DNA from: CAVQOB01 sp963714325
GTDB lineage: Bacteria; Pseudomonadota; Alphaproteobacteria; Rhizobiales; Hyphomicrobiaceae
NCBI GenBank assembly: GCA_963714325.1
Contig: CAVQOB010000008.1
Coordinates: forward strand, 372,001-436,000
DNA length: 64,000 nucleotides
Direction of reading: 5' to 3'
The notes below the pieces were generated by a model that searched no databases, had not been told where the DNA came from, and was given only the letters and a program-made list of their open reading frames with translations. The translations under genes and the position numbers were made by a program. Positions 48,565-57,462 of the stretch are shown in pieces (the first letter of the stretch is position 1; every line of letters begins with the position of its first letter).

Positions 48565-50439
48565 ATGGCGAGCGCCGACGACGTCGATGGCATTGAGAAG
48601 GCTTTGCCGGCGCAGGTTCGCTTGGGCCAGGCCATCGAGACCGCGACAGAACTCACTGCGATCGTCTTGTTGATCATCACCGTTGCTGTAGCGTTGCTGC
48701 AGGTCTTTTGTCGCTACGTCCTTTCGGATGCGTTGAGTTGGCCAGAAGAGTTCGCAAAATTTGCTTTCGCGTGGTTCGTCTTCATTGGCGCCGCCATGGT
48801 GTCACGACGCGGTGACCACATCGCAATCGATCTTGTGCCGCGCATGTTGTCCCCGCGCGCACGGCAATGGCATGGGCTGATGGCGCGAGTCATATCGGCC
48901 GCCGCCATGACATTCCTCCTCGTCGTTGGCGCAGCGCTGACAATGCGCTCGACATTTGTATCGCCGGCGCTGCAGTGGTCGCATGCCTTTCTCTATCTGG
49001 CCGCACCCGTCGGGGCTGCGTTGTCATTGGTGCTCTATGCGGTGACACCGATTGACGGGTTCTCCCGGTCCTGGGGAGGTCTCGCCGCAATGTTGGCGGG
49101 TGCTTTGTTGGCACTGTTGCTCAACGCCGCCGGCACACACGGCTTGATACCAGCGACGTCAGCGGTGGCCGGTCCGCTCATGATACTCGTCGTTGGGCTC
49201 ATGTTGCTCGGCGTGCCCATCGTCGACGCACTGCTGTTCGGCACTTTCGTTGCATTCATTCCGCGCGGAGAACTGATGCAATACTCAGTGCCACAGAGCA
49301 TGGTCAACGGACTTGACTATTTGTTGTTGGCAATACCGTTCTTCATTGTTGCTGCCGGGCTGATGAATGCGGGCGGCATTACGGAACGGCTGGTCGCGCT
49401 CGCTGCAAGTCTGGTTGGTCATTTCCGTGGTGGTCTGGGGCACGTCAACGTTTTGACCAACCTGCTCATGGGCGGGATTTCCGGGTCATCAACCGCGGAC
49501 GCAGCCGCAATTGCCAAAACCATGGTGCCGGCGATGGAACGTCGCGGCTATCCAAAGCCATTTTCTGTAGCTCTCACGAGTGCAGCGTCGATCCTTGCGA
49601 ACATGATCCCGCCAAGCCTTGGCCTGATCATCTATGCATCCCTCGCGTCGGTTTCGGTCGGGGCCCTTTTCGTGGCGACGGTTGTTCCTGGTTTGCTGAT
49701 GGCATTGACGTTATCAATTGTTGTCCACTTAACGTGTGTTTATCGTGGCTTCGGCGTCCCTGAAGCGCGCGCCAGTTGGGTGTTTCGCCGCAGGGCCGCA
49801 TTGGTCGCCCTGCCTGCGCTCGTATTGCCAATCGTGATCGTTGGCGGAATTCGCTACGGCGTATTTTCGGCCACTGAAGCTGGCGCAGTTGCAGCACTAT
49901 ACTCGCTGATTTGTGGAACATTGTTCTACCGCTCTGCAACGGGTGCCTCCCTTCAAGCCGCGCTGCGCAGTGCTTTGTCAGAGACCGTAACGGTGATGGT
50001 CGTGATCGCAGCCTCCGCGCCGTTCGCGTTTGCCCTCGTCATTGAGCAAGTGCCCCAAAAGATTGCCGTTTTTCTGAGTGACTATGCCGCTAACTGGATC
50101 CTACTCCTGCTGCTCTTGAATGCGTTTCTACTGTTCGTCGGCCTTGCCATGGAAATGATCGCGTCAATGGTCATCCTGGTTCCATTGCTCTTGCCTGTTC
50201 TCAAGACGGCCAATATTGATCTCGTGCACTTCGGTGTTGTAATCGTCGCCAACCTTTGTATTGGAGCGCTGACGCCACCGCTGGCGGTGCTGATTTTTAC
50301 CGCCGCACGCGTCACGGATACGCCGATTGCGCAGGCTTATAAAGCGTGCCGGCCGTTCATGCTTGCGCTCTTGATCTGGCTGGCAGTGATTACATTCGTT
50401 CCAGCGCTCAGTCTTGTGCCCGTCAGATTTTTTGGCTGA
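48565..50439 (+). CDS. dctM: TRAP transporter fused DctQ-DctM permease
   Basis: 624 residues combining the small (DctQ) and large (DctM) membrane subunits. Residues to about 165 have four helices with LQVFCRYVLSDALSWPEEFAKF, the DctQ signature. From about 190 to the end is DctM with PLMILVVGLMLLGVPIVDALL, GGISGSSTADAAAIAKTMVPAM and MIPPSLGLIIYA. Symport is driven by a sodium gradient in known members. The fusion is common. It is convergent with the sulfatase gene, leaving a 34-nt gap. Confidence 0.93.
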   Translation: MASADDVDGIEKALPAQVRLGQAIETATELTAIVLLIITVAVALLQVFCRYVLSDALSWPEEFAKFAFAWFVFIGAAMVSRRGDHIAIDLVPRMLSPRARQWHGLMARVISAAAMTFLLVVGAALTMRSTFVSPALQWSHAFLYLAAPVGAALSLVLYAVTPIDGFSRSWGGLAAMLAGALLALLLNAAGTHGLIPATSAVAGPLMILVVGLMLLGVPIVDALLFGTFVAFIPRGELMQYSVPQSMVNGLDYLLLAIPFFIVAAGLMNAGGITERLVALAASLVGHFRGGLGHVNVLTNLLMGGISGSSTADAAAIAKTMVPAMERRGYPKPFSVALTSAASILANMIPPSLGLIIYASLASVSVGALFVATVVPGLLMALTLSIVVHLTCVYRGFGVPEARASWVFRRRAALVALPALVLPIVIVGGIRYGVFSATEAGAVAALYSLICGTLFYRSATGASLQAALRSALSETVTVMVVIAASAPFAFALVIEQVPQKIAVFLSDYAANWILLLLLLNAFLLFVGLAMEMIASMVILVPLLLPVLKTANIDLVHFGVVIVANLCIGALTPPLAVLIFTAARVTDTPIAQAYKACRPFMLALLIWLAVITFVPALSLVPVRFFG

Positions 50440-50473
50440 CGGCGCGATACTTGGAGCCGGCACGCCTTCACGG

Positions 50474-51838
50474 TCAATCGTCTTTGGAAGGTTCCTGCCA
50501 TCCGATAAGATCGGTCGGCTTGTGGCGGTATTGCCGTGAGTAACGCTCCGGCGCATCAAGTATAGTCGGGCGATGACCATCTTCAATGCGTGCAATCCAA
50601 TCGAGCAAGCGCGCTTTCAATTGGTCCGACAGGTCCCGAAATGCCGTCATGCCGACGAGGTTGACCATCTCGTAGGGATCGCTCTCAAGGTCGTAGAGAT
50701 AACATTCGCGATACGTTTCTGAGCGGGGCGCATCATCGTGATACTCCGAAGTCACGCCATATTTCCACTTGTGTGTCCGCAACGCGCGCCCCGTTTCGGT
50801 TTCGCTGATCTGGAAAAAGATGTCCTGCCGCCACGGCGCACGCGCATCGCGAACCACCGGTAGGATCGATGTCCCCGACATTGATTTTGGCACCGTGAGG
50901 CCAGCCGCATCAATGAGGGTGGGCGCCACGTCGATCGTGCTGAACAACGCGCGGACCTGACCGCCGCCGTTGAAGCCTGGACCGGTGATCATTGTCGGCA
51001 CGCGGACGGCGCTCTCGTGGCATGATCGCTTGTATTCGTCATTGCGCGTCTTGAAGTGGCAAGCGTGGTCCGAGGTGAACATCACGATCGTGTTGTCGAG
51101 CATTCCGAGGCTTTTGAGCGCGTCAATCAGCCGGCCAAACGCTTCATCGAGGCGTTTGACCATGCCGTAGTAGCCGCCAAGATGCCAGGCACTGGTCCCC
51201 TTCAATGACGCGAGATCAGGGGGCGTCCATTGCGTCGCAGTCAGCACTTCACGGTAGCCGTCGGGCGGAGGGTAGTCGTCCGTATGGTTTTGATGATGCG
51301 GCTCCAGAAACGAAACGAACAGGAAAAACGGCTCGGTCTGATGCCGATCACAAAAGCGGATGGCCGCGTCGGTCAGTGCATCGACGCGATAGCCCGGCAG
51401 CTTTTGCTTCTGATTATCGTCGTCGAATAGAACGCAGTCGTAGGCATCGGACGCGAACTCCAAAAGGTTGGCCGCAAGCCAACTCTGGTATCCACCACGC
51501 TCTCGCACCGGCACCGGATCGTTGCCTCCCAGATGCCATTTACCGATGTATCCGGTCTTGTAACCATTGCGCGCGAAGACTTTGGCGAGGGTCTCGGCGT
51601 CTTCAGCGAGCGGGATGCCGTTGCGAAAAACGCCGGTTTGCGTAGCAAACTGCCCCGTCTGCATCGAGGACCGAGCCGGGCCGCAGAGCGGTTGACTGGT
51701 GAATGAGTGATAGAGATGAGTTCCCGCGCGCGCCAAGCGATCGAAATTCGGTGTCAACTGCATAGGGTTGCCATGCACGCCCGTCGTATCGTGGCGCTGC
51801 TGGTCGGTAAAAAACACGATGACATTGGGTTTCGCCAT
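50474..51838 (-). CDS. Type I sulfatase
   Basis: 454 residues from ATG 51838 (an ATG eight codons upstream is possible). The formylglycine motif is LCGPARSS, with Cys52, Pro54 and Arg56, so it needs activation by a formylglycine-generating enzyme not present here. Metal-binding residues are in VIVFFTDQQRHD and FTSDHACHFKTRN. No signal peptide is seen, so it probably acts in the cytoplasm on an imported sulfated sugar. It is divergent from the ABC binding-protein gene, with a perfect 22-bp inverted repeat between them. Confidence 0.9.
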   Translation of the reverse strand: MAKPNVIVFFTDQQRHDTTGVHGNPMQLTPNFDRLARAGTHLYHSFTSQPLCGPARSSMQTGQFATQTGVFRNGIPLAEDAETLAKVFARNGYKTGYIGKWHLGGNDPVPVRERGGYQSWLAANLLEFASDAYDCVLFDDDNQKQKLPGYRVDALTDAAIRFCDRHQTEPFFLFVSFLEPHHQNHTDDYPPPDGYREVLTATQWTPPDLASLKGTSAWHLGGYYGMVKRLDEAFGRLIDALKSLGMLDNTIVMFTSDHACHFKTRNDEYKRSCHESAVRVPTMITGPGFNGGGQVRALFSTIDVAPTLIDAAGLTVPKSMSGTSILPVVRDARAPWRQDIFFQISETETGRALRTHKWKYGVTSEYHDDAPRSETYRECYLYDLESDPYEMVNLVGMTAFRDLSDQLKARLLDWIARIEDGHRPTILDAPERYSRQYRHKPTDLIGWQEPSKDD

Positions 51839-51873
51839 GGTCGTGCGTTCCTCTCCTGACATCTTCGCGATCG

Positions 51874-51925
51874 CTTCGGATACTTGCCCATTGCCTGTTC
51901 ACCGGCAATGGGCAAGTATCCGAAG
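51874..51925. promoter_or_regulatory. Perfect 22-bp inverted repeat between divergent sulfatase and ABC genes
   Basis: The left arm (51874-51895, CTTCGGATACTTGCCCATTG...) and right arm (51904-51925) are exact reverse complements with an 8-nt loop, TGTTCACC. It lies 36 nt from either start codon, in the shared promoter/5' UTR of both genes. It could be a repressor operator or, on either transcript, a strong hairpin. It is too far from any gene end to be a terminator for coding units. Confidence 0.85.
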
Positions 51926-51962
51926 ACGATGGTGGTTTTGCAGGGTTATCCGGGAGGACGTC

Positions 51963-53327
51963 ATGAGCAGTCATTCGAGGAGCGTTTGCCTTTCCATTGC
52001 TGCAGCGAGCGCGGCCCTGCTCGCGAGCAGCCCCGCCTCTGCGCAGGAGAAATTTCTCGACGTCGGCAAACAGGCACCGATCTCGATCCTGATCAACGCA
52101 TCACCGTGGTACAATGGCTTTGAAAGCGTCGTCGTCGAGTACGAAAAGCAGACCGGCAACAAAGTTCGACTGGAAGTGACGCCGTTTGACGGCATGGTCG
52201 AAAAGGCCCGCTCGGCTGTGCGCAGTGGTGGCACCAGTCCACTCGACTTGCTCAATATCGTCGGCTTCGCGACCGTAGAATTTTACAAGGGCGGCTTCCT
52301 GCAGCCGCTCAACGAAATTGATCCAACGTTCAAGGTTCCCTCCGAAGTCTACGCTCTCGACGACGCCGGCTGTTGGGACGAAAAGAAAGAATTCCGCACC
52401 TGCGCCACCGGCAAGCTGATGGGATACGCACCGAACGGCAACGTGCAATTGCTTTACTATCGCAAAGATGTCTACGCCCAGAAGGGCCTGAAGGTCCCGG
52501 TCACCTACGACGACGTCCTGGCGAACTGCAAGGCACTCCACAATCCACCCACGACCTATGGCTATCTGCAGCGTGGCGAGAAAGGCGACGGGATATACTA
52601 CGACTTTATGTCCTACTTCCTGGCCTATGGTGCCAAGGCGGAAGCTGACGCCGAAAATGGCGACTACACTGTGACCATCAACAGTCCGCAAGCGAAAGCG
52701 GCGCTGGACAAATACATTGAGATCGGCCGCGCGTGCGGACCGCCGAACCACGGGACCCTTGGCCAGGGCGATCTGATCCAGCTGATGCAGACCGGCAAAG
52801 GGATGCAGAGTCACGCCGTCGTCGCGGCATTTCCGAATTACGACAATCCGCAAAAGTCGGCAGTGGTCGGTCAGATCAACGCGGCAGTGTTGCCGCGGGT
52901 CAAGCCAGACGGCAAACCCGGCGTCGCCATTGGCAGCTGGGTCTTTGCAATTCCAAAGAACGCGTCAGACGCTGGCAAGAAGGGCGCCATCGCATTCTCA
53001 AAATGGTTTCTGACGTACAAGGCTCAATACGCCTACGCCAAAGGCGGTGGAATACCCGTTCGCAAAGATGTCCTTGATTCTGAACTCAAAGATCAGCCAC
53101 CGTTTCGTTGGATGCAGGCCTACAAAGACGAAATTGGATTCGGCAAACAGATGTTCGGTTATGTCGAAGGGCCAGCTGTCACAAACGCGATCGGCCTGAG
53201 ACTAAACCAGGCGCTGATCGGCGAGCTGAGTTCTGCAGCAGCCCTCAATCGCGCGGCAACCGACATGCACGCCATTTTCCAGAAGAACGGTCGTAAGACC
53301 GGCATTGGACCGCCGCTGCCGGAATGA
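51963..53327 (+). CDS. ABC sugar-type extracellular solute-binding protein
   Basis: 454 residues. The signal peptide (SRSVCLSIAAASAALLASSP, then ASAQE) is cleaved for export to the periplasm. The mature protein has the family-1 solute-binding fold, with SPWYNGFESVVVEYEKQTGNK, SPLDLLNIVGFATVEFYKGG and AIGSWVFAIPKNASDAGKKG. A GGGAGG ribosome site lies 6 nt before ATG 51963. Two permease genes follow, so it delivers a sugar or similar solute to that transporter. Confidence 0.92.
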   Translation: MSSHSRSVCLSIAAASAALLASSPASAQEKFLDVGKQAPISILINASPWYNGFESVVVEYEKQTGNKVRLEVTPFDGMVEKARSAVRSGGTSPLDLLNIVGFATVEFYKGGFLQPLNEIDPTFKVPSEVYALDDAGCWDEKKEFRTCATGKLMGYAPNGNVQLLYYRKDVYAQKGLKVPVTYDDVLANCKALHNPPTTYGYLQRGEKGDGIYYDFMSYFLAYGAKAEADAENGDYTVTINSPQAKAALDKYIEIGRACGPPNHGTLGQGDLIQLMQTGKGMQSHAVVAAFPNYDNPQKSAVVGQINAAVLPRVKPDGKPGVAIGSWVFAIPKNASDAGKKGAIAFSKWFLTYKAQYAYAKGGGIPVRKDVLDSELKDQPPFRWMQAYKDEIGFGKQMFGYVEGPAVTNAIGLRLNQALIGELSSAAALNRAATDMHAIFQKNGRKTGIGPPLPE

Positions 53328-53400
53328 AGCGATCATTCAGGCAATGCTGGTGTCGCACAGGCGCGAGCAACGACGCTCAATGCGGAGGGAGGGGCGGAGT

Positions 53401-54318
53401 TTGAACGACCCATCGTCGTCACCAATTCGGGCGACCCGTTCGATGGCGATATCCGACCATCTTTTCAAAGTTCTGTCGCTACTGCCGGCTGCCATCCTGC
53501 TCTTGGTCTTATCGGTGTATCCAATCGCCAAACTCTTCGCGATGGCCTTCGCGACAATTGAGTTCAAGCAGGCGCAGGAAGTTTGGACGTTCACACCCGC
53601 CAGGAACATCCAGCAGTTGCTCAATGACGAGGTCTTCCGGATTGCGACTTGGAATACTTTCAAGTTTGCTGCTGCCTCGGTCATCATCGAGGTTGCTCTG
53701 GGTCTCGCGTTGGCCATTCTCGTCAGTTCGATTCAGTCGTTCAAAGGTGTGATGCGCACACTGTTGATTTTGCCAATTTTGATGCCGCCCGTTGCCATCG
53801 GCTCCATGTGGAAATTGATGTATAGCTATGACTTCGGAGTCCTGAATCAGATCGCGGTGGGTCTCGGGTTCTCTCCGGTCAATTGGACTGGGTCCACATC
53901 ACTTGCCTTATGGTCGATCGTTCTGGTCGACATCTGGCATTGGACGCCTTTCGTGTTCCTGATCCTGTTTGCTGCGGCGGAGGGCTTGTCGCGCGATGTG
54001 CTTGAAGCTGCCCGTATTGATGGCGCGGGCAATTGGAGCCTCGTCTTCAGGATCATCATTCCGTTGCTGATGCCGGCGATCATTATCGCGCTGCTCTTTC
54101 GCTCGATCCTGGCATTTAAGGTGTTCGACCAGATTTTTCTGCTGACGTCAGGCGGTCCCGGCAATGCGACCGAAGTCGTCAGCTTGCATCTCTATAAGGT
54201 GTTCTTTCAGCAGAACGAGCTTGGTTACGGTGCCCTGTTGTCCCTGGCGATCATCGCTTCGACGATCTCTTTTCTGTGGGTCGCGCGGCGGGCCAGCGCC
54301 GGATTGGAGCGGCACTGA
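53401..54318 (+). CDS. ABC sugar transporter permease, MalF/UgpA type
   Basis: About 305 residues with six membrane helices. The EAA loop that contacts the ATPase is EAARIDGAGNWSLVFRIIIP near residues 200-220. The start is uncertain: TTG 53401 has a GGAGGGAGGGG site, ATG 53443 (MAISDHLFK) is closest to the first helix, and ATG 53380 is also in frame. The stop overlaps the next start in a TGATG junction. Confidence 0.9.
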   Translation: MNDPSSSPIRATRSMAISDHLFKVLSLLPAAILLLVLSVYPIAKLFAMAFATIEFKQAQEVWTFTPARNIQQLLNDEVFRIATWNTFKFAAASVIIEVALGLALAILVSSIQSFKGVMRTLLILPILMPPVAIGSMWKLMYSYDFGVLNQIAVGLGFSPVNWTGSTSLALWSIVLVDIWHWTPFVFLILFAAAEGLSRDVLEAARIDGAGNWSLVFRIIIPLLMPAIIIALLFRSILAFKVFDQIFLLTSGGPGNATEVVSLHLYKVFFQQNELGYGALLSLAIIASTISFLWVARRASAGLERH

Positions 54319-55148
54319 TGCTTGATCTGCGCGGGCCATATTGGGTGATCGGGGTAGCCCTGCTCAGTTTAGGCGTCGTTCTCATCGTCGCACCCTTTCT
54401 TTGGGTCGCCGTGCAGTCCTTCAAGTACGAGATCGAAATCCTCAAGGGTTCATGGATTTTTACGCCGACGCTGTTCAACTATGCCGACGTCTTCTATTCC
54501 CGCCGCTCGGATTTCCCAGCCAACATCCTCAATAGTCTGATCGTCGCGTCGACCTCGACCGTCCTGGTTCTCATCATTGGATCCTTGGCCGCCTATTCAT
54601 TGAGCCGTTTGAGTTGGCATCGCTGGATAGAAATGGGGTTCCTCGGCTGGATTCTCATCTTCAACATGATCCCACCGCTGACGCTGGCTGGCCCGTGGTA
54701 TCTCTTTTTCCGTGAAATCGGCCTCTTCGAGAGTCTTGCTTCGGTCGTCCTGACACACGCCACACTGCATCTGCCCATGACGATTTGGATGATGATGGCC
54801 TATTTCAACGAAGTGCCACGTGAGATCGAGGATGCGGCAAAAGTTGACGGTTGCCGCAGCGTTGATACCTTCTGGCGCATTGCACTTCCGCTTGCGCGAC
54901 CTGGCCTCATCGCCGCTGGCGTCCTTGCTTTTGTATTTTCGTGGAACGAGTTTTCGATCGCACTCAATCTCACCGGTCGCGAGACTGCCACGGTTCCAGT
55001 CGCCATTGCGCGCTTCGCACAACAATATGAGATCCAGTATGGTCAAATGGCGGCCGCGTCGATCTTATCGACTGTCCCGGCTATACTGTTGATGTTCTTC
55101 GGACAGCGCTTTGTCGTTCAGGGGTTGACGACGGGTGCTGTCAAGTGA
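54318..55148 (+). CDS. ABC sugar transporter permease, MalG/UgpE type
   Basis: 276 residues with six helices, starting at the TGATG overlap (ATG 54318). The EAA motif is EIEDAAKVDGCRSVDTFWRI near residues 170-190. With the previous gene it forms the transmembrane dimer. No ATPase gene of the MsmX/UgpC type follows directly. The partial ATPase gene at 63843 is a candidate partner, or a housekeeping ATPase may be shared. Confidence 0.9.
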   Translation: MLDLRGPYWVIGVALLSLGVVLIVAPFLWVAVQSFKYEIEILKGSWIFTPTLFNYADVFYSRRSDFPANILNSLIVASTSTVLVLIIGSLAAYSLSRLSWHRWIEMGFLGWILIFNMIPPLTLAGPWYLFFREIGLFESLASVVLTHATLHLPMTIWMMMAYFNEVPREIEDAAKVDGCRSVDTFWRIALPLARPGLIAAGVLAFVFSWNEFSIALNLTGRETATVPVAIARFAQQYEIQYGQMAAASILSTVPAILLMFFGQRFVVQGLTTGAVK

Positions 55149-55158
55149 GGTGCGCGAT

Positions 55159-56652
55159 ATGAAGGCCGTGTTCGTCCTGTTCGATTCCCTCAATCGCCAC
55201 ATGCTCGGTTGTTACGGTGGCACGCGGATCCCGACGCCCAATTTCGATCGTCTCGCCGCGCGCACGAAAGTCTATGACAAACACTACGTCGGATCGCTGC
55301 CGTGTATGCCCGCGCGGCGTGACTTGCTGACGGGCAGGCTGACTTTTTTGCACCGCAGTTGGGGGCCGCTCGAACCGTTCGACAATGCTTTTCCAGAAAT
55401 CTTGAAGGAGCAAGGTGTCCACTCCCATCTTGTCACCGATCATTTCCACTATTGGGAAGATGGCGGCGCGACGTATCACAATCGCTACTCAACCTACGAA
55501 TTCGTGCGTGGCCAGGAAAACGATCCGTGGAAGGCGATGGTTCAACCGCCCTGGGAGCGGTTCCGCGAGAAATTTCATCCCGCCCAATTCTCAACTGATC
55601 GAAAAAGTAAGTTCGTTCCATACATGGTCAATCGCGAGTTCATCCGTGAGGAAAAGGATTTTCCGTCCGTCCAATGTTTCGCGCACGGGCTCGATTTTCT
55701 CAACCGGAATCGCGAGGCCGACGATTGGCTGCTTCAGATCGAAACATTTGACCCGCACGAACCGTTCTATGCGCCAGAAAGGTTCAAAGCGCCCTTCAAC
55801 ACCGGTTGGAATGGTGGAGTTCGCGACTGGCCGCGCTATGGTCGTGTCGAAGAGCTTCCCGAGGAGGCCAACGAACTGCGCGCCAATTATTATGCGATCG
55901 TTTCACTCTGCGATTTTCTGTTGGGGCAATTGCTCGACTTCTTCGATGGCACTGACGCTTGGAAGGATACCGCATTGATCGTCACCACGGACCACGGGTT
56001 CCTGCTTGGCGAACATGACTTCTGGGCAAAGAACCGCATGAACATGTATGAGGAAATCGTCCATATTCCTCTGTTCATACACGACCCTCGCTCTCCCGGC
56101 GCCGCACGCGTCGATCGATTGACTCAGTCGATCGATATTGCGCCGACGCTACTGGATTTTTACGGCGTTGCGCCACCGATGGAGACTGAAGGCCGCTCGC
56201 TACTCGCGGCGACGGCGCGAGACGCAATCATTTTCGGCTATTTTGGCGGCGCTGTGAATGTCACCGATGGACGCTACACATATCACCGTTTTCCAGCCGA
56301 CCTCGCCGCGCAGGACATATACCAGTACACCGTGATGCCAACACATCTGAACAAGCCTTTTACAACGGAAGAGCTCTCGACGGCGACGCTGGTTCAGCCG
56401 TTTGCTTGGACGAAGAACGTACCGCTGCTGAAGGTCCCGGTGATCCAGCGATCGCCGATGTTCAACAACTATGGTCCAGGTGCGCTGATCGAAAGCGATA
56501 CGCGGCTCTATGATCTCCGTGTTGATCCCGGCCAGGAGCGCCCACTACATGATGCGGTGATCGAAGCGCGCATGATCGAGCACTTGTGTCGCTTGATGAC
56601 GAACAATGAGGCTCCACCTGAAGCGTTCGCAAGGCTCGAACTTTCACCGTAG
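55159..56652 (+). CDS. Type I sulfatase, second
   Basis: 497 residues from ATG 55159, with GAGGTG upstream. The formylglycine motif is LPCMPARRDLLTG (Cys49, Pro51, Arg53). Metal ligands are in VFVLFDSLNRHMLG and ALIVTTDHGFLLGEHDFW. There is no signal peptide. Only 10 nt separate it from the permease gene, so it belongs to the transporter operon. It differs strongly from the sulfatase at 50474, which suggests two sulfate positions or two substrates. Confidence 0.92.
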   Translation: MKAVFVLFDSLNRHMLGCYGGTRIPTPNFDRLAARTKVYDKHYVGSLPCMPARRDLLTGRLTFLHRSWGPLEPFDNAFPEILKEQGVHSHLVTDHFHYWEDGGATYHNRYSTYEFVRGQENDPWKAMVQPPWERFREKFHPAQFSTDRKSKFVPYMVNREFIREEKDFPSVQCFAHGLDFLNRNREADDWLLQIETFDPHEPFYAPERFKAPFNTGWNGGVRDWPRYGRVEELPEEANELRANYYAIVSLCDFLLGQLLDFFDGTDAWKDTALIVTTDHGFLLGEHDFWAKNRMNMYEEIVHIPLFIHDPRSPGAARVDRLTQSIDIAPTLLDFYGVAPPMETEGRSLLAATARDAIIFGYFGGAVNVTDGRYTYHRFPADLAAQDIYQYTVMPTHLNKPFTTEELSTATLVQPFAWTKNVPLLKVPVIQRSPMFNNYGPGALIESDTRLYDLRVDPGQERPLHDAVIEARMIEHLCRLMTNNEAPPEAFARLELSP

Positions 56653-56685
56653 ATCGTGATGTGATGCGGTGTGAGCATCAGACGC

Positions 56686-57462
56686 TCAGCGACCGGTCCA
56701 GATCGGTTTGCGCTTTTCGAGGAACGCGCGGACGCCTTCGAGGCTGTCTGCGGAGTCCAACGCCTCGACAAGCGCCGGCAGTCGCTGCGACCGCGCTTCG
56801 GCGGCCGTCAGATGCGCGGTGCGGCGCGCCACCTGCTTGATGGCACGGACCGAGAGCGGCGCGCAGGCGAGAATATCCGCCAGCCAGCGATCAACAGCCG
56901 CATCGAGCCCGTCGCGCGGGGCAACCTCATTGATGATTCCGAGAGCGAGTGCCTCGGTTGCCTTGATGCGACGACCGGTCAACAGCAGGCCCATCGCGTG
57001 CCGATAGGGGATCTGGCGTTGCAGCAGTGTCATGCCGCCATCGAGTGGCAGTCGACCGACACGAGCCTCCGGCAAACCGAACGTCGCCTCTGCAACGGCG
57101 ACGACAATGTCGCAACCCAACACCATCTCGAATCCGCCACCGACAGCGTGGCCATTGACCCGCGCGATCACCGGAACGTCGAGCGTATCACGCAAGGCAA
57201 TGCCACCAAATCCGCCTGGCCGGGCCTTGGCCCAGTAGGCAAGGCCCGACACTTCGGAGCCACCCTTCATGTCCGCGCCCGTTGAGAACGCGCGGTCGCC
57301 GGCGCCCGTCAGCACGATCGCGCGGATATCGCGATCCGTCTCAAGCCGAGCCCAGATCGCTTGCATCTCTGACTCAGCCGCCGCATCGATGGCATTGAGA
57401 ACATCGGGCCGGTCAATGGTGACGCGGGCGACGTGGTCTTTGATGTCACAGCGGATGGGCAT
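56686..57462 (-). CDS. Enoyl-CoA hydratase/isomerase family protein
   Basis: 258 residues of the crotonase fold. The CoA-binding start is VTIDRPDVLNAIDAAAESEM, the oxyanion-hole region AFSTGADMKGG near residues 62-72, and VNGHAVGGGFEMVLGCDIVV holds the second oxyanion Gly. AEATFGLPEARVGRLPLDGG carries the catalytic Glu position. It probably hydrates an unsaturated acyl-CoA made by the upstream pathway. It overlaps the CoA-transferase stop, the last gene of a six-gene minus-strand operon. Confidence 0.9.
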   Translation of the reverse strand: MPIRCDIKDHVARVTIDRPDVLNAIDAAAESEMQAIWARLETDRDIRAIVLTGAGDRAFSTGADMKGGSEVSGLAYWAKARPGGFGGIALRDTLDVPVIARVNGHAVGGGFEMVLGCDIVVAVAEATFGLPEARVGRLPLDGGMTLLQRQIPYRHAMGLLLTGRRIKATEALALGIINEVAPRDGLDAAVDRWLADILACAPLSVRAIKQVARRTAHLTAAEARSQRLPALVEALDSADSLEGVRAFLEKRKPIWTGR

